DNA of 64,000 nt from positions 36,161-100,160 of the forward strand of contig JBOHFI010000013.1 of NCBI GenBank assembly GCA_050699595.1, read 5' to 3'. Shown one piece after another: positions 1 to 9,360 of the stretch (position 1 is the first letter of the stretch; every line of letters starts with the position of its first letter). The position numbers and the translations under genes were made by a program. The DNA comes from GCA-003244245 sp050699595 (lineage in GTDB: Bacteria > Actinomycetota > Actinomycetes > Mycobacteriales > Pseudonocardiaceae). The notes under the pieces are model-generated. The model saw only the letters and a list, made by a program, of their open reading frames with translations. It was not told where the DNA came from and searched no databases.

Positions 1-42
1 CCAGGTCGAGTAACGGCCCCACCATCGACGTGCTGTCCCGCG

Positions 43-1488
43 TCACGCCGGACCCCTGCCCGCACGGCCGCGCGGCGGTCCGACCGCTGCACTCAGCCGT
101 GACTGCTCACGGTCGACGTCCTCGGCCTCGGCGACCCTGGGCAGCACCATGAGTACCCCCGCGGCCGGATGGCCCGCATCGTGACATGCCTGCGCGACGA
201 CGAGCAGCTCCCACGCAGTCCTCGTCCCCGATGTCACCGCCACCAGAACCCCCGACACGTCGTGAGAGTCGGGAATGGTCGGCCGCGCGGCGGAAACGGG
301 CACGACGCTGAGCAGTGCGGCGTGTGTCGATCGGTCCTGATCCGCCTCGATCGCAAGCCGACCCACTGCTCGAGCAGCAAGCTCGTCATCCTCGACGATG
401 ACGACGAGTAGCCTGAGCGACTCGTCCGGCACTCTCCGCAACCGGGCGAGCACCCGGCGATAGCGCAGGTACTCCAGCGACTGATCGCCGCTCCCTGTGA
501 TCCGCTCGACATCCCACGGGGCACCGTCGTGCAGCAACCGCTGGAGCAAGGGCCGCCGGCCGCCGGGGTCGCGCCCGTTCGACGAACCGTTCGACGACGG
601 CGTGACCGCCACTTCGGCGGGAGCCTCCACGGTGCCGAGGACGGGCGCGCCCAGCGCGGCCGCGATGTCCGAGCCGCGCCACAACCGGCGGTCGGCCTGC
701 CGAACCGCGACCAGGACGAAGGCGCCGAGCATGGTGCCGAGCACCGCCCCGCCGGCAACCAGCTGGAGGCGGATCGGCGTCAGAGGAGCTGGCGGCGCCA
801 CCGGCGGCTCGATGACGCTGAAGTTCTCCCGGCTGGCCGCGGCCTGCGCCTGAGCCGCAGCGATACGTCCATTGAGGTCGTCCAGCTCCTTCACCGCGTC
901 CGTCTGATTGCTGCGCAGTTGCTGCAGCTCGGCGCGCGCCGCGGCGCCCTGCGCGTTGGCCGCGTTCAGCACCCCGGCCGACCCCTGCAGCTCACTGATC
1001 CGCTGGCTCATGTCCGCGACCTGCTTTTGCAGGCTGTCCCTGCGCGGTGTGAGCACCTCACCGGAGGCGCTGGCGGACTGGGTCATGATCTCGGCTGAGA
1101 ACGCGACATATTGCTGGGTCACCCCTTGCGCGAGCTGACGCGCCCTCTCGGGGCTGTCCGCCGTGGCCTTGATCTCGATCACGTTTCCACCGGCGACCGC
1201 GGCCGTCACCGAGTCGCGCAGACCAGGCCCGTCGACGCCCCACTTCAGCCCAGCGGCCGCGCGGTCGAGAACCACCAAGCTCATCGCTATCTGGGCCTCG
1301 CTGAGCACTCGGGCCGCGTCGGGACCGCCCAGCACCAGCACCCGGCTGCTGGACTCGTAGGTCGTCGGCCACAGCAGCGAGGCACTGGCGCCGACGACCG
1401 CACCCAACGTCGCGAGAGCGAGCAACAACCGCCACCGTCTCCGCAGGATCTGTCCGACCACGGACAGGCGCACCACATCGTCACTCAA
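43..1488 (-). CDS. Wzz-type polysaccharide co-polymerase (chain-length determinant)
   Basis: Probably controls chain length or export of the surface polysaccharide made by this locus, acting in the cytoplasmic membrane. The 481-residue product has a basic N-terminus followed by a membrane segment (about residues 20-40), a long external region with heptad-like, Ala/Gln-rich coiled coil (about 150-220), a Pro-rich stretch and a second membrane segment (about 240-262). That layout is typical of the Wzz family. The cytoplasmic C-terminal half (about 270-480) resembles a BY-kinase/ParA-like fold, but no Walker A motif or Tyr cluster is visible, so kinase activity is unlikely. The first codon is TTG at 1488; a GTG a few codons later is an equally good start. 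A second, shorter Wzz-like gene lies at 16301-17221, so the locus carries two. Confidence 0.75.
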   Translation of the reverse strand: MSDDVVRLSVVGQILRRRWRLLLALATLGAVVGASASLLWPTTYESSSRVLVLGGPDAARVLSEAQIAMSLVVLDRAAAGLKWGVDGPGLRDSVTAAVAGGNVIEIKATADSPERARQLAQGVTQQYVAFSAEIMTQSASASGEVLTPRRDSLQKQVADMSQRISELQGSAGVLNAANAQGAAARAELQQLRSNQTDAVKELDDLNGRIAAAQAQAAASRENFSVIEPPVAPPAPLTPIRLQLVAGGAVLGTMLGAFVLVAVRQADRRLWRGSDIAAALGAPVLGTVEAPAEVAVTPSSNGSSNGRDPGGRRPLLQRLLHDGAPWDVERITGSGDQSLEYLRYRRVLARLRRVPDESLRLLVVIVEDDELAARAVGRLAIEADQDRSTHAALLSVVPVSAARPTIPDSHDVSGVLVAVTSGTRTAWELLVVAQACHDAGHPAAGVLMVLPRVAEAEDVDREQSRLSAAVGPPRGRAGRGPA

Positions 1489-1843
1489 AGCCGGGTTTCC
1501 CTGTCAATGAGTGCTGCCCAATCATCCCCGGGGGCCGTGCCCTATTAGTGCCGCGACTGGTCTGGGAACCCCGGCTGACGGCGCAGACCCGCGCACCGGG
1601 CGCTTGCGTGAATCTGACTCCGTTCCCCACCGGACTCGTCTCCTTTCCCGGCGACGGCCGGTCATCTATCACGGTTATCGCACGCGGTTACGGCCGGCGT
1701 TACAACAGGGGAGTTTTATGGCGACTGCGGAAAAATCCGCGTGTCGGGCGTGACCCATGGAGACGAGCGAGTGACCCAGAGTCCTTTATCGCTCACCAAT
1801 AGTAAAGCCTTGTATGCATCCTGATGCGCCCGGGTATGGCCGC
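1489..1843. other. Intergenic region upstream of the Wzz-like gene
   Basis: This 355-base gap lies between the downstream end of the flippase gene and the Wzz-like gene, so it probably contains the promoter of the latter on the minus strand. I see no convincing gene. It contains a CGGTTACGG motif near 1690, also found in the leader of the module B operon, and a small GCGGA-AAAA-TCCGC hairpin near 1730. No clear promoter hexamers can be assigned. Confidence 0.4.
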
Positions 1844-3154
1844 CTACGGGTCACTTTCGGCCTGGTTGTGACGGTGGTGACGGCCGCCCGCCGGAAAGTA
1901 GACCGCGGGCCGAAGACGGAGCCGTCGGTAGGCCACAGCGACGCCCACGGTGTACGCGGCACCGGCCACGACGGCCGCCAACCCGGCGCCGGTGAGGCCG
2001 AAGGAGTTCGTGAGCACGATTATCCCCGTGAGCGACACGATCGCGCTGGCCGCCCGCAGCGCCCACAGCTGCCTCATCTGGCCGGCTGCTTTCAGGGCCA
2101 CGCCGAACCCGAACCCGACCGCTGAGATAATGTAATCAACCGCGACCAGCTGGGTGATGACGGCTGCGCCGGTGAACTTCTCACCGTAGGTAAGCCGGAG
2201 CATCGGTACCGCGAGGATCGCCGCGATGCCGCAGTACAGGGCGGTCAGAGCGACGACGGCGGCAGTCAGCCGCAGCGTGTAGGCGGCGAGACCCGGCATG
2301 CCGTGCTGTCGTAGCCGGCGCACGCACTCGGGCAGTCCGACGTTGCCGCCGACGAGGAAGATCACTATTACTGGTCCGATGAAGCTGGCGCCGGCCCGGT
2401 ACACGCCGAACCCCGCCGTCCCAAGCAGCACCGGCAAGAGGAACAGGTACCCCTGGTTGGACAGGAAGGCGGTGCCGAACTCCGCGAGGAACCAGCGGCT
2501 GCGAGGCCACAGGGCACGAAGGTGCGCGATTCCGCCGCGGCCGGTCACGCGGACGTGGACCTGGCCCAGCCCGACGAGCGCCCCGGCAGTGGCCCCGATG
2601 CCCCACGTGGCAAGGAATGCCGAGACGCTGCCGACATGGAGCACGAAGAGCCCGAGCGTGGCGGTTCCCTGTACCACAGCGAACACGACGTCGCTGATGA
2701 GCGCGCGATCTGGGCGTCGCAGCCGGAAGGCCATCAAACGGCAGTAGTCCTGCACGAGCAGGCTCGGTATCCACGGCGCCAGAGCGAGCGTCGATACCGG
2801 GTTGAGACCGGCGAGCCCCATGACGCTTCCGGCCACGGCGACGAGACCGGCCCCACCGACGCCCAGAGTAAGGGAAGCGAGCAGGCCCTCTCGCAGCTCA
2901 GCGTTCTCGCTGTCCAGGGAGCCACCGACGGTCATCGGCTCGGTGACGAGGGCGCGGTTGGTGCCGACGACGACTAGCCAGATGAGAAACGCGATACCGA
3001 ACGCCCCCAGGGCATCAGCGCCACCCGCGCGGGCGATCAGCACCCCGACGATGAAATTGGACGCCGAGGAGACGAGCTGGTCCGCCAGCGTCAGCACAGG
3101 CCGTCGGCTACCGCCGGTGCGCCGATGCCGCGCCGGGAGAGCCTGCTCGGTCAA
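1844..3154 (-). CDS. Wzx-like polysaccharide flippase
   Basis: A 436-residue polytopic membrane protein. About a dozen hydrophobic segments run from residue 20 (LTLADQLVSSASNFIVGVLI) to about 420, with short basic loops, as in the MOP/Wzx superfamily. Its probable role is to flip undecaprenyl-linked repeat units across the cytoplasmic membrane for the polymerase encoded two genes upstream. It starts with TTG at 3154, only 3 bases after the stop of the GT4 gene, so it is cotranscribed. A second flippase candidate (MurJ type) lies at 14680-16290; the two may serve different glycans. Family assignment rests on hydropathy and gene context; substrate is unknown. Confidence 0.75.
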   Translation of the reverse strand: MTEQALPARHRRTGGSRRPVLTLADQLVSSASNFIVGVLIARAGGADALGAFGIAFLIWLVVVGTNRALVTEPMTVGGSLDSENAELREGLLASLTLGVGGAGLVAVAGSVMGLAGLNPVSTLALAPWIPSLLVQDYCRLMAFRLRRPDRALISDVVFAVVQGTATLGLFVLHVGSVSAFLATWGIGATAGALVGLGQVHVRVTGRGGIAHLRALWPRSRWFLAEFGTAFLSNQGYLFLLPVLLGTAGFGVYRAGASFIGPVIVIFLVGGNVGLPECVRRLRQHGMPGLAAYTLRLTAAVVALTALYCGIAAILAVPMLRLTYGEKFTGAAVITQLVAVDYIISAVGFGFGVALKAAGQMRQLWALRAASAIVSLTGIIVLTNSFGLTGAGLAAVVAGAAYTVGVAVAYRRLRLRPAVYFPAGGRHHRHNQAESDP

Positions 3155-3157
3155 CAG

Positions 3158-4369
3158 CTACTCACAGAAGCTAGGGCCGGCGATGGCGGCCTCATAGCCG
3201 GCGACCAGCGCGGCAAGACCCACGGCCGGTGTGAAGCTTGCTTCGTAGCGGCGGCGGGCAGCGTCGCCGAACTCCAGGTTGCGATTGACGTCGGCCAGGA
3301 CACGACGCAGGCAGTCCGCCAGCGAGACGGCGTCCCCGGGCCGGTGCAGCATTCCCGTCACCCCGTCGTGCACAAGTTCGACGAACGCGCCGTGGGCGGA
3401 GGCGACAGCAGGGACGGCGGCCGCCATCGCCTCCACCACCACGAGACCGAAGGACTCCATCCAGGCAGAAGGTGCCACCACCGCGGCTGAGCGCGCCGTG
3501 AGTTCACTACACTCTGTGTTGTCCCGGAGGCCCAGGTACTGGACATCATCGCGGTCCCGCGCCCACCGCGTCACCTCCGCCTGCAGGGGTCCCGTGCCGG
3601 CGAGCACCAGCGGCACCCCGAGTCCGCCGGCCGCGGCGATCCGGTCCCAGGCGGTCATCAGAAGCCGAAGGCCCTTCTCCTCGCTCAGTCGACCGAGGTA
3701 GAGCACATGCTCGCCCGGCCCGGAACGGCGGATGCCCGAATCGACGACGAAGTTGTGCTTGACGACCAGCCGCTCCGTCGGCATGCCCGCCTGGATGAAA
3801 ATCGTGCGCTGCGCGTCGGAGATGCAGAAAAAGCGCACCACGGTCGACCACCAGCGGTGCCGGTTGACGGCCAGGTTGACGGTGACAGGAACGGTGGCCA
3901 GACGGGAGCCGCGGTAGCACCCGTGGCGAAGCGCGGGCAGCGGAAGCCTACCGGTGCAGTCGGTGCACACGTTGCCGTCGCGGTAGAGGGTGCCACTCGG
4001 GCACACCATCAAGTAGTTGTGCAACGTCGCCACGGTCGGCACGCCGAATTCGGCGCAAGCCGCCAGAACCGACGGGCTCAGCAGCGGGAAAGTGCTGTGG
4101 ACGTGCACGACATCCGGTCGCTGCGCATGGAGTCGAGCTGTGAGCTCAGCCCGCGCCGTCGCGTTCCAGGGCACTTGCAGCGCAACCATGGCTTTGCCCA
4201 ACCGGGACATCGACGCGATATCATCACTGTGCCGCGCGAACACGCTGACGTGATGCCCAGCGTCGGCGAGCAAGGACATCTCCTGCTCGACGACCCGGTC
4301 CTCCCCGCTCGGCTGGCCGGACCGGTACCAGTTGTGGACCACAAGCACCCGTAGCCGCCGCGCGCTCAT
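3158..4369 (-). CDS. Family 4 glycosyltransferase
   Basis: A 403-residue GT-B enzyme that should add a sugar to the lipid-linked repeat unit at the inner face of the membrane. The N-terminal domain begins with the usual strand (LRVLVVHNWYRSGQPSGED, a GT4 acceptor-side motif) and has HVHSTFPLLSP near residue 95. The C-terminal donor domain shows LYLGRLSEEKGLRLLMTAW and the E-x7-E region SFGLVVVEAMAA. A CxxC-type pair (CTDCTG, about residue 135) is seen in many GT4 enzymes of this subfamily. The ATG at 4369 was chosen because it overlaps the stop of the polymerase gene as ATGA, indicating translational coupling; longer reading frames upstream are low-complexity shadow. Confidence 0.85.
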   Translation of the reverse strand: MSARRLRVLVVHNWYRSGQPSGEDRVVEQEMSLLADAGHHVSVFARHSDDIASMSRLGKAMVALQVPWNATARAELTARLHAQRPDVVHVHSTFPLLSPSVLAACAEFGVPTVATLHNYLMVCPSGTLYRDGNVCTDCTGRLPLPALRHGCYRGSRLATVPVTVNLAVNRHRWWSTVVRFFCISDAQRTIFIQAGMPTERLVVKHNFVVDSGIRRSGPGEHVLYLGRLSEEKGLRLLMTAWDRIAAAGGLGVPLVLAGTGPLQAEVTRWARDRDDVQYLGLRDNTECSELTARSAAVVAPSAWMESFGLVVVEAMAAAVPAVASAHGAFVELVHDGVTGMLHRPGDAVSLADCLRRVLADVNRNLEFGDAARRRYEASFTPAVGLAALVAGYEAAIAGPSFCE

Positions 4370-5610
4370 CCCGGCGCCCGCGCTGACAGAGCCGAGACAG
4401 CAGCAGCGGGAGCGCCTGGGCTCAGCAGCGAGGCCGCCACGGCCAGGTGCAGCAGGTACGGGGAGGCATCGCCCAGCCCGGACTCCGTGTACGACGCGCT
4501 CACGCAGTACAGGATCAGGAAAACCGCGCATGCCCTGGCCGGGGACGGTGGCCGCAATGCCGCTGCGACGAGCAAGCCGACGAGCATGGCCGCGACGATC
4601 GCGACACCGACGAATCCCTGATCGTTATAGGTCGCAAGCCAGCTGCTGTCGATCGAAAGGCCGTTGAACGACTTGTCCGTCAGACCCACGCCGAGCATCC
4701 GCTGCCCTAGGGAACGATCCTGCGCCAGGAGATGGTCCCAGACCGTCTGCCGTCCGGTCAGGGTGCCCAACGTCGCCGCGTCCTGCCCGCGCGTCAACCA
4801 CGCCTGCACGACCGACCCCGCGGTCACGGCGACGAGACCACCAAACCCCGCTACCACCACCAAAGCGCGGCGGGCCCGCGCATTGCTGAGCGTGAGCGTG
4901 AGACCGACGCCGGCCACCGCGACCACGAGGCCGATGGTGGCCGTCCGAGTATGGCTGAGCAGCAGAGTGACGATAGCCGGCGGCACGATCCAGGCCACGC
5001 TCCGGCCGTCGATGCTGCGTGTGAGCCACAACACGATGGTGAGCCCGGCAACCACCGCGCCGTACTGGCCCACCTGCGGAGGGGGAATGGGCCACAACGT
5101 CCCGGTGAGACGTCCGTCGTTCTGTGCTGACAACGCGGCCCCAGGGGAGGCGACGAGGCCGACCAGCACGAGGAGAAGCACTGCGGCAAGGCTCCGAATG
5201 TGATGGCGAACGAAGGTGAGCTCACCTCGCCACCAGCCGGAGAGCAGCCACAGTGTTGCGACGAACACCACCAGGCGGAAACAACGGAACAGCGCTCCCA
5301 ACCCGGATTCCAGGCGCAAGCTGGAGGCGATGCTCACGATCACCAAGAGACTCAGGAGTAGCAGGTACAGGTTGGGCCGAACACGCACGCGCGGATTGAG
5401 CACGAGAGCCAACCCCAGCGCGCCCACCAGAGAGCCCATGGTGATGACCTGCGCTACCCGACGCGGGAGAGGAACGATCGTCGCCACATCGGTGTAGGCG
5501 AGGGTGTTGACCAATAGTAGCGCCCAGACGGCTCCGACCAGCCGGGGAGTGCTCGCGTCGGAACGGAATGGGCTGACACCCGGATCGGTCCGGGTGTCAG
5601 CCATGTCCAT
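4366..5610 (-). CDS. Wzy-like O-antigen polymerase/ligase family membrane protein
   Basis: A polytopic membrane protein of about 414 residues with 10-12 hydrophobic segments and a large extracytoplasmic loop (roughly residues 220-340, containing GRQTVWDHLLAQD). It ends with the conserved late segment found in Wzy_C/O-antigen ligase proteins. It probably polymerises flipped repeat units. The upstream gene ends at 5597, so the preferred start ATG at 5610 (ATG at 5604 also possible) overlaps it by 14 bases. A purine-rich GGAGCGGGGG lies just upstream. The downstream GT4 gene overlaps as ATGA. A second Wzy-like gene sits at 13268-14683, which suggests two polymerisation systems in one locus. Confidence 0.75.
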   Translation of the reverse strand: MDMADTRTDPGVSPFRSDASTPRLVGAVWALLLVNTLAYTDVATIVPLPRRVAQVITMGSLVGALGLALVLNPRVRVRPNLYLLLLSLLVIVSIASSLRLESGLGALFRCFRLVVFVATLWLLSGWWRGELTFVRHHIRSLAAVLLLVLVGLVASPGAALSAQNDGRLTGTLWPIPPPQVGQYGAVVAGLTIVLWLTRSIDGRSVAWIVPPAIVTLLLSHTRTATIGLVVAVAGVGLTLTLSNARARRALVVVAGFGGLVAVTAGSVVQAWLTRGQDAATLGTLTGRQTVWDHLLAQDRSLGQRMLGVGLTDKSFNGLSIDSSWLATYNDQGFVGVAIVAAMLVGLLVAAALRPPSPARACAVFLILYCVSASYTESGLGDASPYLLHLAVAASLLSPGAPAAAVSALSARAPG

Positions 5611-7411
5611 ACGGTGCCCCCGCTCCGACGGACCTCGAACGCAGCGCTGCACAGAGGCGACTGTTGTCTCCGGGCGTCCGGACGGCAAGACGCCAGTAGA
5701 CTCGTCCATCGTTAAACTTCGCGGAAACGTCCTTGACGTACAGGCCGTCCTTCTCAAGAAGCTCCTCCGCAAGCCGTCGAGCCGGCTCGACGGCGAGAGC
5801 GAGGGCGACAAGAAGAAAATTAGCACCACTCCGAAATACCCGCTCAACAATGAAAAGGTCATCCAGGGCGGCGGCGAAGCACTCGCGGTCCACCACGGTC
5901 CGAGTGACGGAGTCGTCTAGATCGTCGCGATATTTGAGGATGATCTCGAGCAGGTGCTCGGCCACCGAATTAACATTCCAGACCGGCAGTTCGTCAACGA
6001 TTCGGGCGCCGAGTGTGCGGTCAACAGTAAAAACATACCCCAGACGTAGGCCGGGGACTCCGAGACTCTTGCTCAGGCTCTTGAGAACCATGACGTTAGC
6101 CGTCCCTGTCGCCTCAGCCCAGGGGATCAGCGACTGCTGCCCGGAGAACTCGATGAACGACTCGTCGACGAGCACGAGCTTGTCGGGAAGTCGAGTGGCC
6201 AGCATCTTGATTTCGTCCACAGGAATGGTGGTCCCCGTCGGATTGTTGGGGTTCACGACGACGACGAGATCCATCCCTCTCGCCTTCTCTTCCACTTCGC
6301 CAATATCGATTACCCCCGAGTCTCCATAAGTCCGCGCTCCCGGGAAAATCCGAGAATACTCCCCGAACGTGGGCTCCGGAAGGAGTACCTGCGCGGGCTG
6401 GAACCATCGGCGCAGCGCGGACGAGAAGAACTGGGATGCACCGTTCAATAGGTGCACGTAATCGGGATCGCAGCGCAGGAAGTAGGCTAGCTTGAGGTCG
6501 AGGATAGCCTGGGACGATCCATAGTTCGTCACTAGCTCGGGTAGGTGAGCCCGCAGTTGGGACATCATGGACGATGTCGGGAAATACATGTTGCGAATGA
6601 AAGCAAAATCCGTGACGGGAGTGTTCCAATAACCGCCCCAGGACGACTCGAGATATTCTCGTCGACTGGACGGCGTGAATGTGAAGTCAGAATTACGCAG
6701 ATCGTTGGGGTCGTCGACCTCGGCCCACAGTTCGCCATCGAGAGCCTCTGCGTGGACCTGTACCTGCTGCATGTAGATGAGGATCCCCAGAATCAACTCA
6801 TAGTAGCAGTTATCGTCGATTATTCGGGAATAGTAGGTGAGAAGCTTCCGAAAAATGGTGCGACAGAACTCGGCGGAGAACTTGTAGATATTCAAAGTCT
6901 TAAACTTGTCGGAGAAGTCAAAATTTGCGTCTTGTAGTGACGCGGGAATAACCTGAGTAATGACGTTCGATGCCGAAACGGACACCACCGTACCGTCCAG
7001 ACCGATACGATAACGGTCCACCAGTGCAACATTGGGATGCTCAGAAGCAAGCAGTCTGGTAATGACCGCCGGCTCGTAGAGGAGATCGGACTCAATAAGT
7101 ATGATATCCGCGTCCAACTCGATCCTCTCCAGAGCCAACGCCATTGAGTGGATATTGTTCGTCGAAGCATATGAATCATTTCTGATAAAGCTGAAATTGA
7201 GACTCTCGAACTCTCGGGTAACGTATTTCTCTACATCATCGGCGCGATATCCGGTAACGATGTGAACTTCGGTGATCCCGTTGATTTCTAGCCCGTCGAG
7301 TATCCGTCCGAGAATGGTCCGACCCCCTACCGTCAACAGCGTCTTGTGGCAGTCTTCAGTAAGAGGAAGCATGCGCCGACCGATGCCGGCTGCAAGGATA
7401 ACCGCTTTCAT
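5597..7411 (-). CDS. Fused nucleotidyltransferase / PLP-dependent aminotransferase (PntC-type)
   Basis: A 604-residue two-domain enzyme. Residues 1-235 form a sugar-phosphate-type nucleotidyltransferase: KAVILAAGIGRRMLPLTED with the catalytic K in HKTLLTVGG. Residues 240-600 form a fold-type I aminotransferase related to histidinol-phosphate aminotransferase and CobD-type decarboxylases: NPNNPTGT, DESFIEFSG, and the PLP lysine in LKSLSKSLGVPGLRLGY. This fusion is known from PntC, which activates 2-aminoethylphosphonate with CTP and can form it by transamination; related fusions act on phosphoethanolamine-like substrates. The next gene is a CDP-alcohol phosphotransferase, the expected partner. 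No PEP mutase or phosphonopyruvate decarboxylase is in the window, so the substrate is open. The gene is visibly richer in A+T than its neighbours, suggesting transfer. A GGAGAGG Shine-Dalgarno sits before the ATG. Confidence 0.8.
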   Translation of the reverse strand: MKAVILAAGIGRRMLPLTEDCHKTLLTVGGRTILGRILDGLEINGITEVHIVTGYRADDVEKYVTREFESLNFSFIRNDSYASTNNIHSMALALERIELDADIILIESDLLYEPAVITRLLASEHPNVALVDRYRIGLDGTVVSVSASNVITQVIPASLQDANFDFSDKFKTLNIYKFSAEFCRTIFRKLLTYYSRIIDDNCYYELILGILIYMQQVQVHAEALDGELWAEVDDPNDLRNSDFTFTPSSRREYLESSWGGYWNTPVTDFAFIRNMYFPTSSMMSQLRAHLPELVTNYGSSQAILDLKLAYFLRCDPDYVHLLNGASQFFSSALRRWFQPAQVLLPEPTFGEYSRIFPGARTYGDSGVIDIGEVEEKARGMDLVVVVNPNNPTGTTIPVDEIKMLATRLPDKLVLVDESFIEFSGQQSLIPWAEATGTANVMVLKSLSKSLGVPGLRLGYVFTVDRTLGARIVDELPVWNVNSVAEHLLEIILKYRDDLDDSVTRTVVDRECFAAALDDLFIVERVFRSGANFLLVALALAVEPARRLAEELLEKDGLYVKDVSAKFNDGRVYWRLAVRTPGDNSRLCAALRSRSVGAGAPYGHG

Positions 7412-7453
7412 GACCAGACCTCTCCGTGCCAGGATTGATGGAGGCCGTCTTTG

Positions 7454-8236
7454 TCACGTCCGACGCATGCTGAGATAAGCTTCCCGGCCGATGCTGGCCA
7501 GCAGGAAAAAGGCGTTGAACACCGTGATGGCGACGACTAGAAAAAGAATACTTCGAGGTGCGATTAACAGCCAGGTGCCTGTAACGAACAGGATGAAGCC
7601 GGTATCCCGACCTAGCTTGATGATCGCGACGATGCCCCCTCTGCGGGTGAAGGAATGGCCGATGTTGCCGTCGGTTCTCGCGAGGACACCGATAAGCAGG
7701 TTCACGGGCCACAAGACGGCGCAGGCAGCGAGCAGCGCGACAGAGGAGTCGGACCATCGGGCGGTCACAGCGATGAGGGAACAGATGATCGCACCGTGGA
7801 CAAAGAAGTCGACCAGCACATCAACACGTGCGCCGAAGTCGCTTTGTTTGCCGGTCGCGCGAGCGACTTGGCCATCGGCGCAATCGAGTACGTACGCCAG
7901 CTGCCAGAGGACGAACGCAACAAGGCCTGGTAACCACCACTGGTGGGCCTGGTCAGCGTGAGATACGACAACGGCGGTGGCGCTGAGGGCGAGGAGAAGA
8001 TCTGCGAGAGTGACGACCGAGGGTTGGATGCCGAAGCGTATGGCGATGGCTGCAATCCATGAACCTAGGGGGTCACTCACGTGCTTGGTAAAAAGGTCGC
8101 CGCCCCCGCTGTGAGCTCGGGAGACGCGGTACAAATGCATGAGGGATGCGTGGCGGTCGTCAATACCCGCGCCGTCGGCCGTCCGCTGTGCACCCGTGAT
8201 CGTTGGCTTGCGCTCACGTGTGGTAGGTCTCTTCAC
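7454..8236 (-). CDS. CDP-alcohol phosphatidyltransferase family enzyme
   Basis: A 260-residue membrane enzyme with the full family signature DX2DGX2ARX8GX3DX3D, seen as DCADGQVAR...G..VD..VD at about residues 117-142. This is the metal-binding site that transfers a phospho-alcohol from a CDP-activated donor. About six hydrophobic segments follow the usual pattern. Standing next to the PntC-like fusion, it most likely uses that enzyme's CDP-linked product to modify a lipid or a glycan of the surface polymer; this partner assignment is inferred from context. The start is GTG at 8236 in a GTGA overlap with the methyltransferase stop. An internal start is possible because the first 40 residues are hydrophilic and poorly conserved in appearance. 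Confidence 0.85.
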   Translation of the reverse strand: MKRPTTRERKPTITGAQRTADGAGIDDRHASLMHLYRVSRAHSGGGDLFTKHVSDPLGSWIAAIAIRFGIQPSVVTLADLLLALSATAVVVSHADQAHQWWLPGLVAFVLWQLAYVLDCADGQVARATGKQSDFGARVDVLVDFFVHGAIICSLIAVTARWSDSSVALLAACAVLWPVNLLIGVLARTDGNIGHSFTRRGGIVAIIKLGRDTGFILFVTGTWLLIAPRSILFLVVAITVFNAFFLLASIGREAYLSMRRT

Positions 8237-9150
8237 TGCGTGCCTGCCTCACCTGTATACGCGGGTGGCACCGTCTGCTCGACCGACTCCGTCCGCGCCC
8301 GCAGGTGCACCCACAAATGCCACCCGAGCCAGCGCTCCGCAGGCAATCCGCGTACCGAAAGCGGAGGCGCGTGCATGTAACGCGAGTAGGCGTCCAGCAC
8401 CTTGAAGTGGGGGAATTCCCGGGCGACCTCTCGCCGGGAGTAGACCCGCGCATAGGGGTTCAGCGGACCGTCGGTGTTGCGGTGCGTGAAGTTATCGATC
8501 GCGAGGTATCTGCGCAGGCCCCCGAGCTCGGCGTTGTCCAGATGCTGCCGCAGCACGGGCCAGCGGTCCAGCAGCTGAGAGCGCCGGAGCGGGTACGCGG
8601 CGGCGAGGGCTGCCCGGCGCACCACCTTGATGCTGAGCTGGTAGTTCAAGGATAACCGCGAGTAGAGCATCACGACCAGGATGCCGCCTGGCTTGAGGAC
8701 GCGGTGAATCTCGGCCTGGGCCACCCGGATGTCGGGAATATGGTGCAACACACCATGGCTGAACACGAGATCGAAAGTGTCCTCCGGCCACGGTATGGCC
8801 AAAGCACTCCCCTTCCGAAGTTCGTTGTACGGCAGCGCCCGGATGGCTAACCGCGTACCAACTCGGTCGATAGACTCCTGCGTGAGGTCTAGGCCCGACC
8901 AGCGAGCTCCCCGTCGGATGATCTGCTCGGACTCCGCGCCCTGCCCCAGCCCGACTTCCAGCACCTCCTTGCTGTGCCAGTCGATCTGATCGAGGCAGGC
9001 CGGAATGTGCTTCTCCTGCCGGTATCGCCAGGTGTCGTAGGCCGTGAAAAACCTTTCGTAGTCATCCGCGAACGCTCCGTGGAGCCCGCCAAGAATGTGG
9101 TCGCCGCACGGGTGCGAGTTCCAGAAGGATTGGATGTCATTCTCATCCAT
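8233..9150 (-). CDS. Class I SAM-dependent methyltransferase
   Basis: A 305-residue protein with a Rossmann methyltransferase core. Motif I is VLEVGLGQGAES (about residue 63), the acidic ribose-binding residue lies in SGLDLT (about 85), and the post-core strand FDLVFSHGVLHHIPD (about 125) is followed by LKPGGILVVMLYS. The C-terminal 120 residues form a substrate domain seen in methyltransferases of natural-product and polysaccharide loci. It is the first gene of module A and is coupled to the CDP-alcohol phosphotransferase by GTGA. It could methylate a sugar hydroxyl or the transferred phospho/phosphono group; the substrate cannot be told from sequence. Confidence 0.85.
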   Translation of the reverse strand: MDENDIQSFWNSHPCGDHILGGLHGAFADDYERFFTAYDTWRYRQEKHIPACLDQIDWHSKEVLEVGLGQGAESEQIIRRGARWSGLDLTQESIDRVGTRLAIRALPYNELRKGSALAIPWPEDTFDLVFSHGVLHHIPDIRVAQAEIHRVLKPGGILVVMLYSRLSLNYQLSIKVVRRAALAAAYPLRRSQLLDRWPVLRQHLDNAELGGLRRYLAIDNFTHRNTDGPLNPYARVYSRREVAREFPHFKVLDAYSRYMHAPPLSVRGLPAERWLGWHLWVHLRARTESVEQTVPPAYTGEAGTQ

Positions 9151-9360
9151 CCCGCACCATCACTTCCGTAAGCGGTCACCTGACCGGCATACATGATGGC
9201 GCCGGTCTCGCCCGATGTATCGTCTGCGGCGGTGAGGCCGTTACCGGCCCACGTGGAGAGGTTCACCGGCGCAGGTGAAGGACCGGTCGCCCACGGCTCC
9301 GGCGCACCCACCGACCATCCTCACCGCACACCGGACCCCGGCAGAAGCGAGTTGGAGACG

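Noticed and set aside
1690..1756. Short leader peptide gene before the Wzz-like gene (MATAEKSACRA)
   Set aside because: It is on the opposite strand to the Wzz-like gene, only 11 codons long and has no supporting context.
5597..9150. Complete phosphonate biosynthesis cluster
   Set aside because: PEP mutase and phosphonopyruvate decarboxylase genes are not in the window; only the activation and transfer steps are represented.
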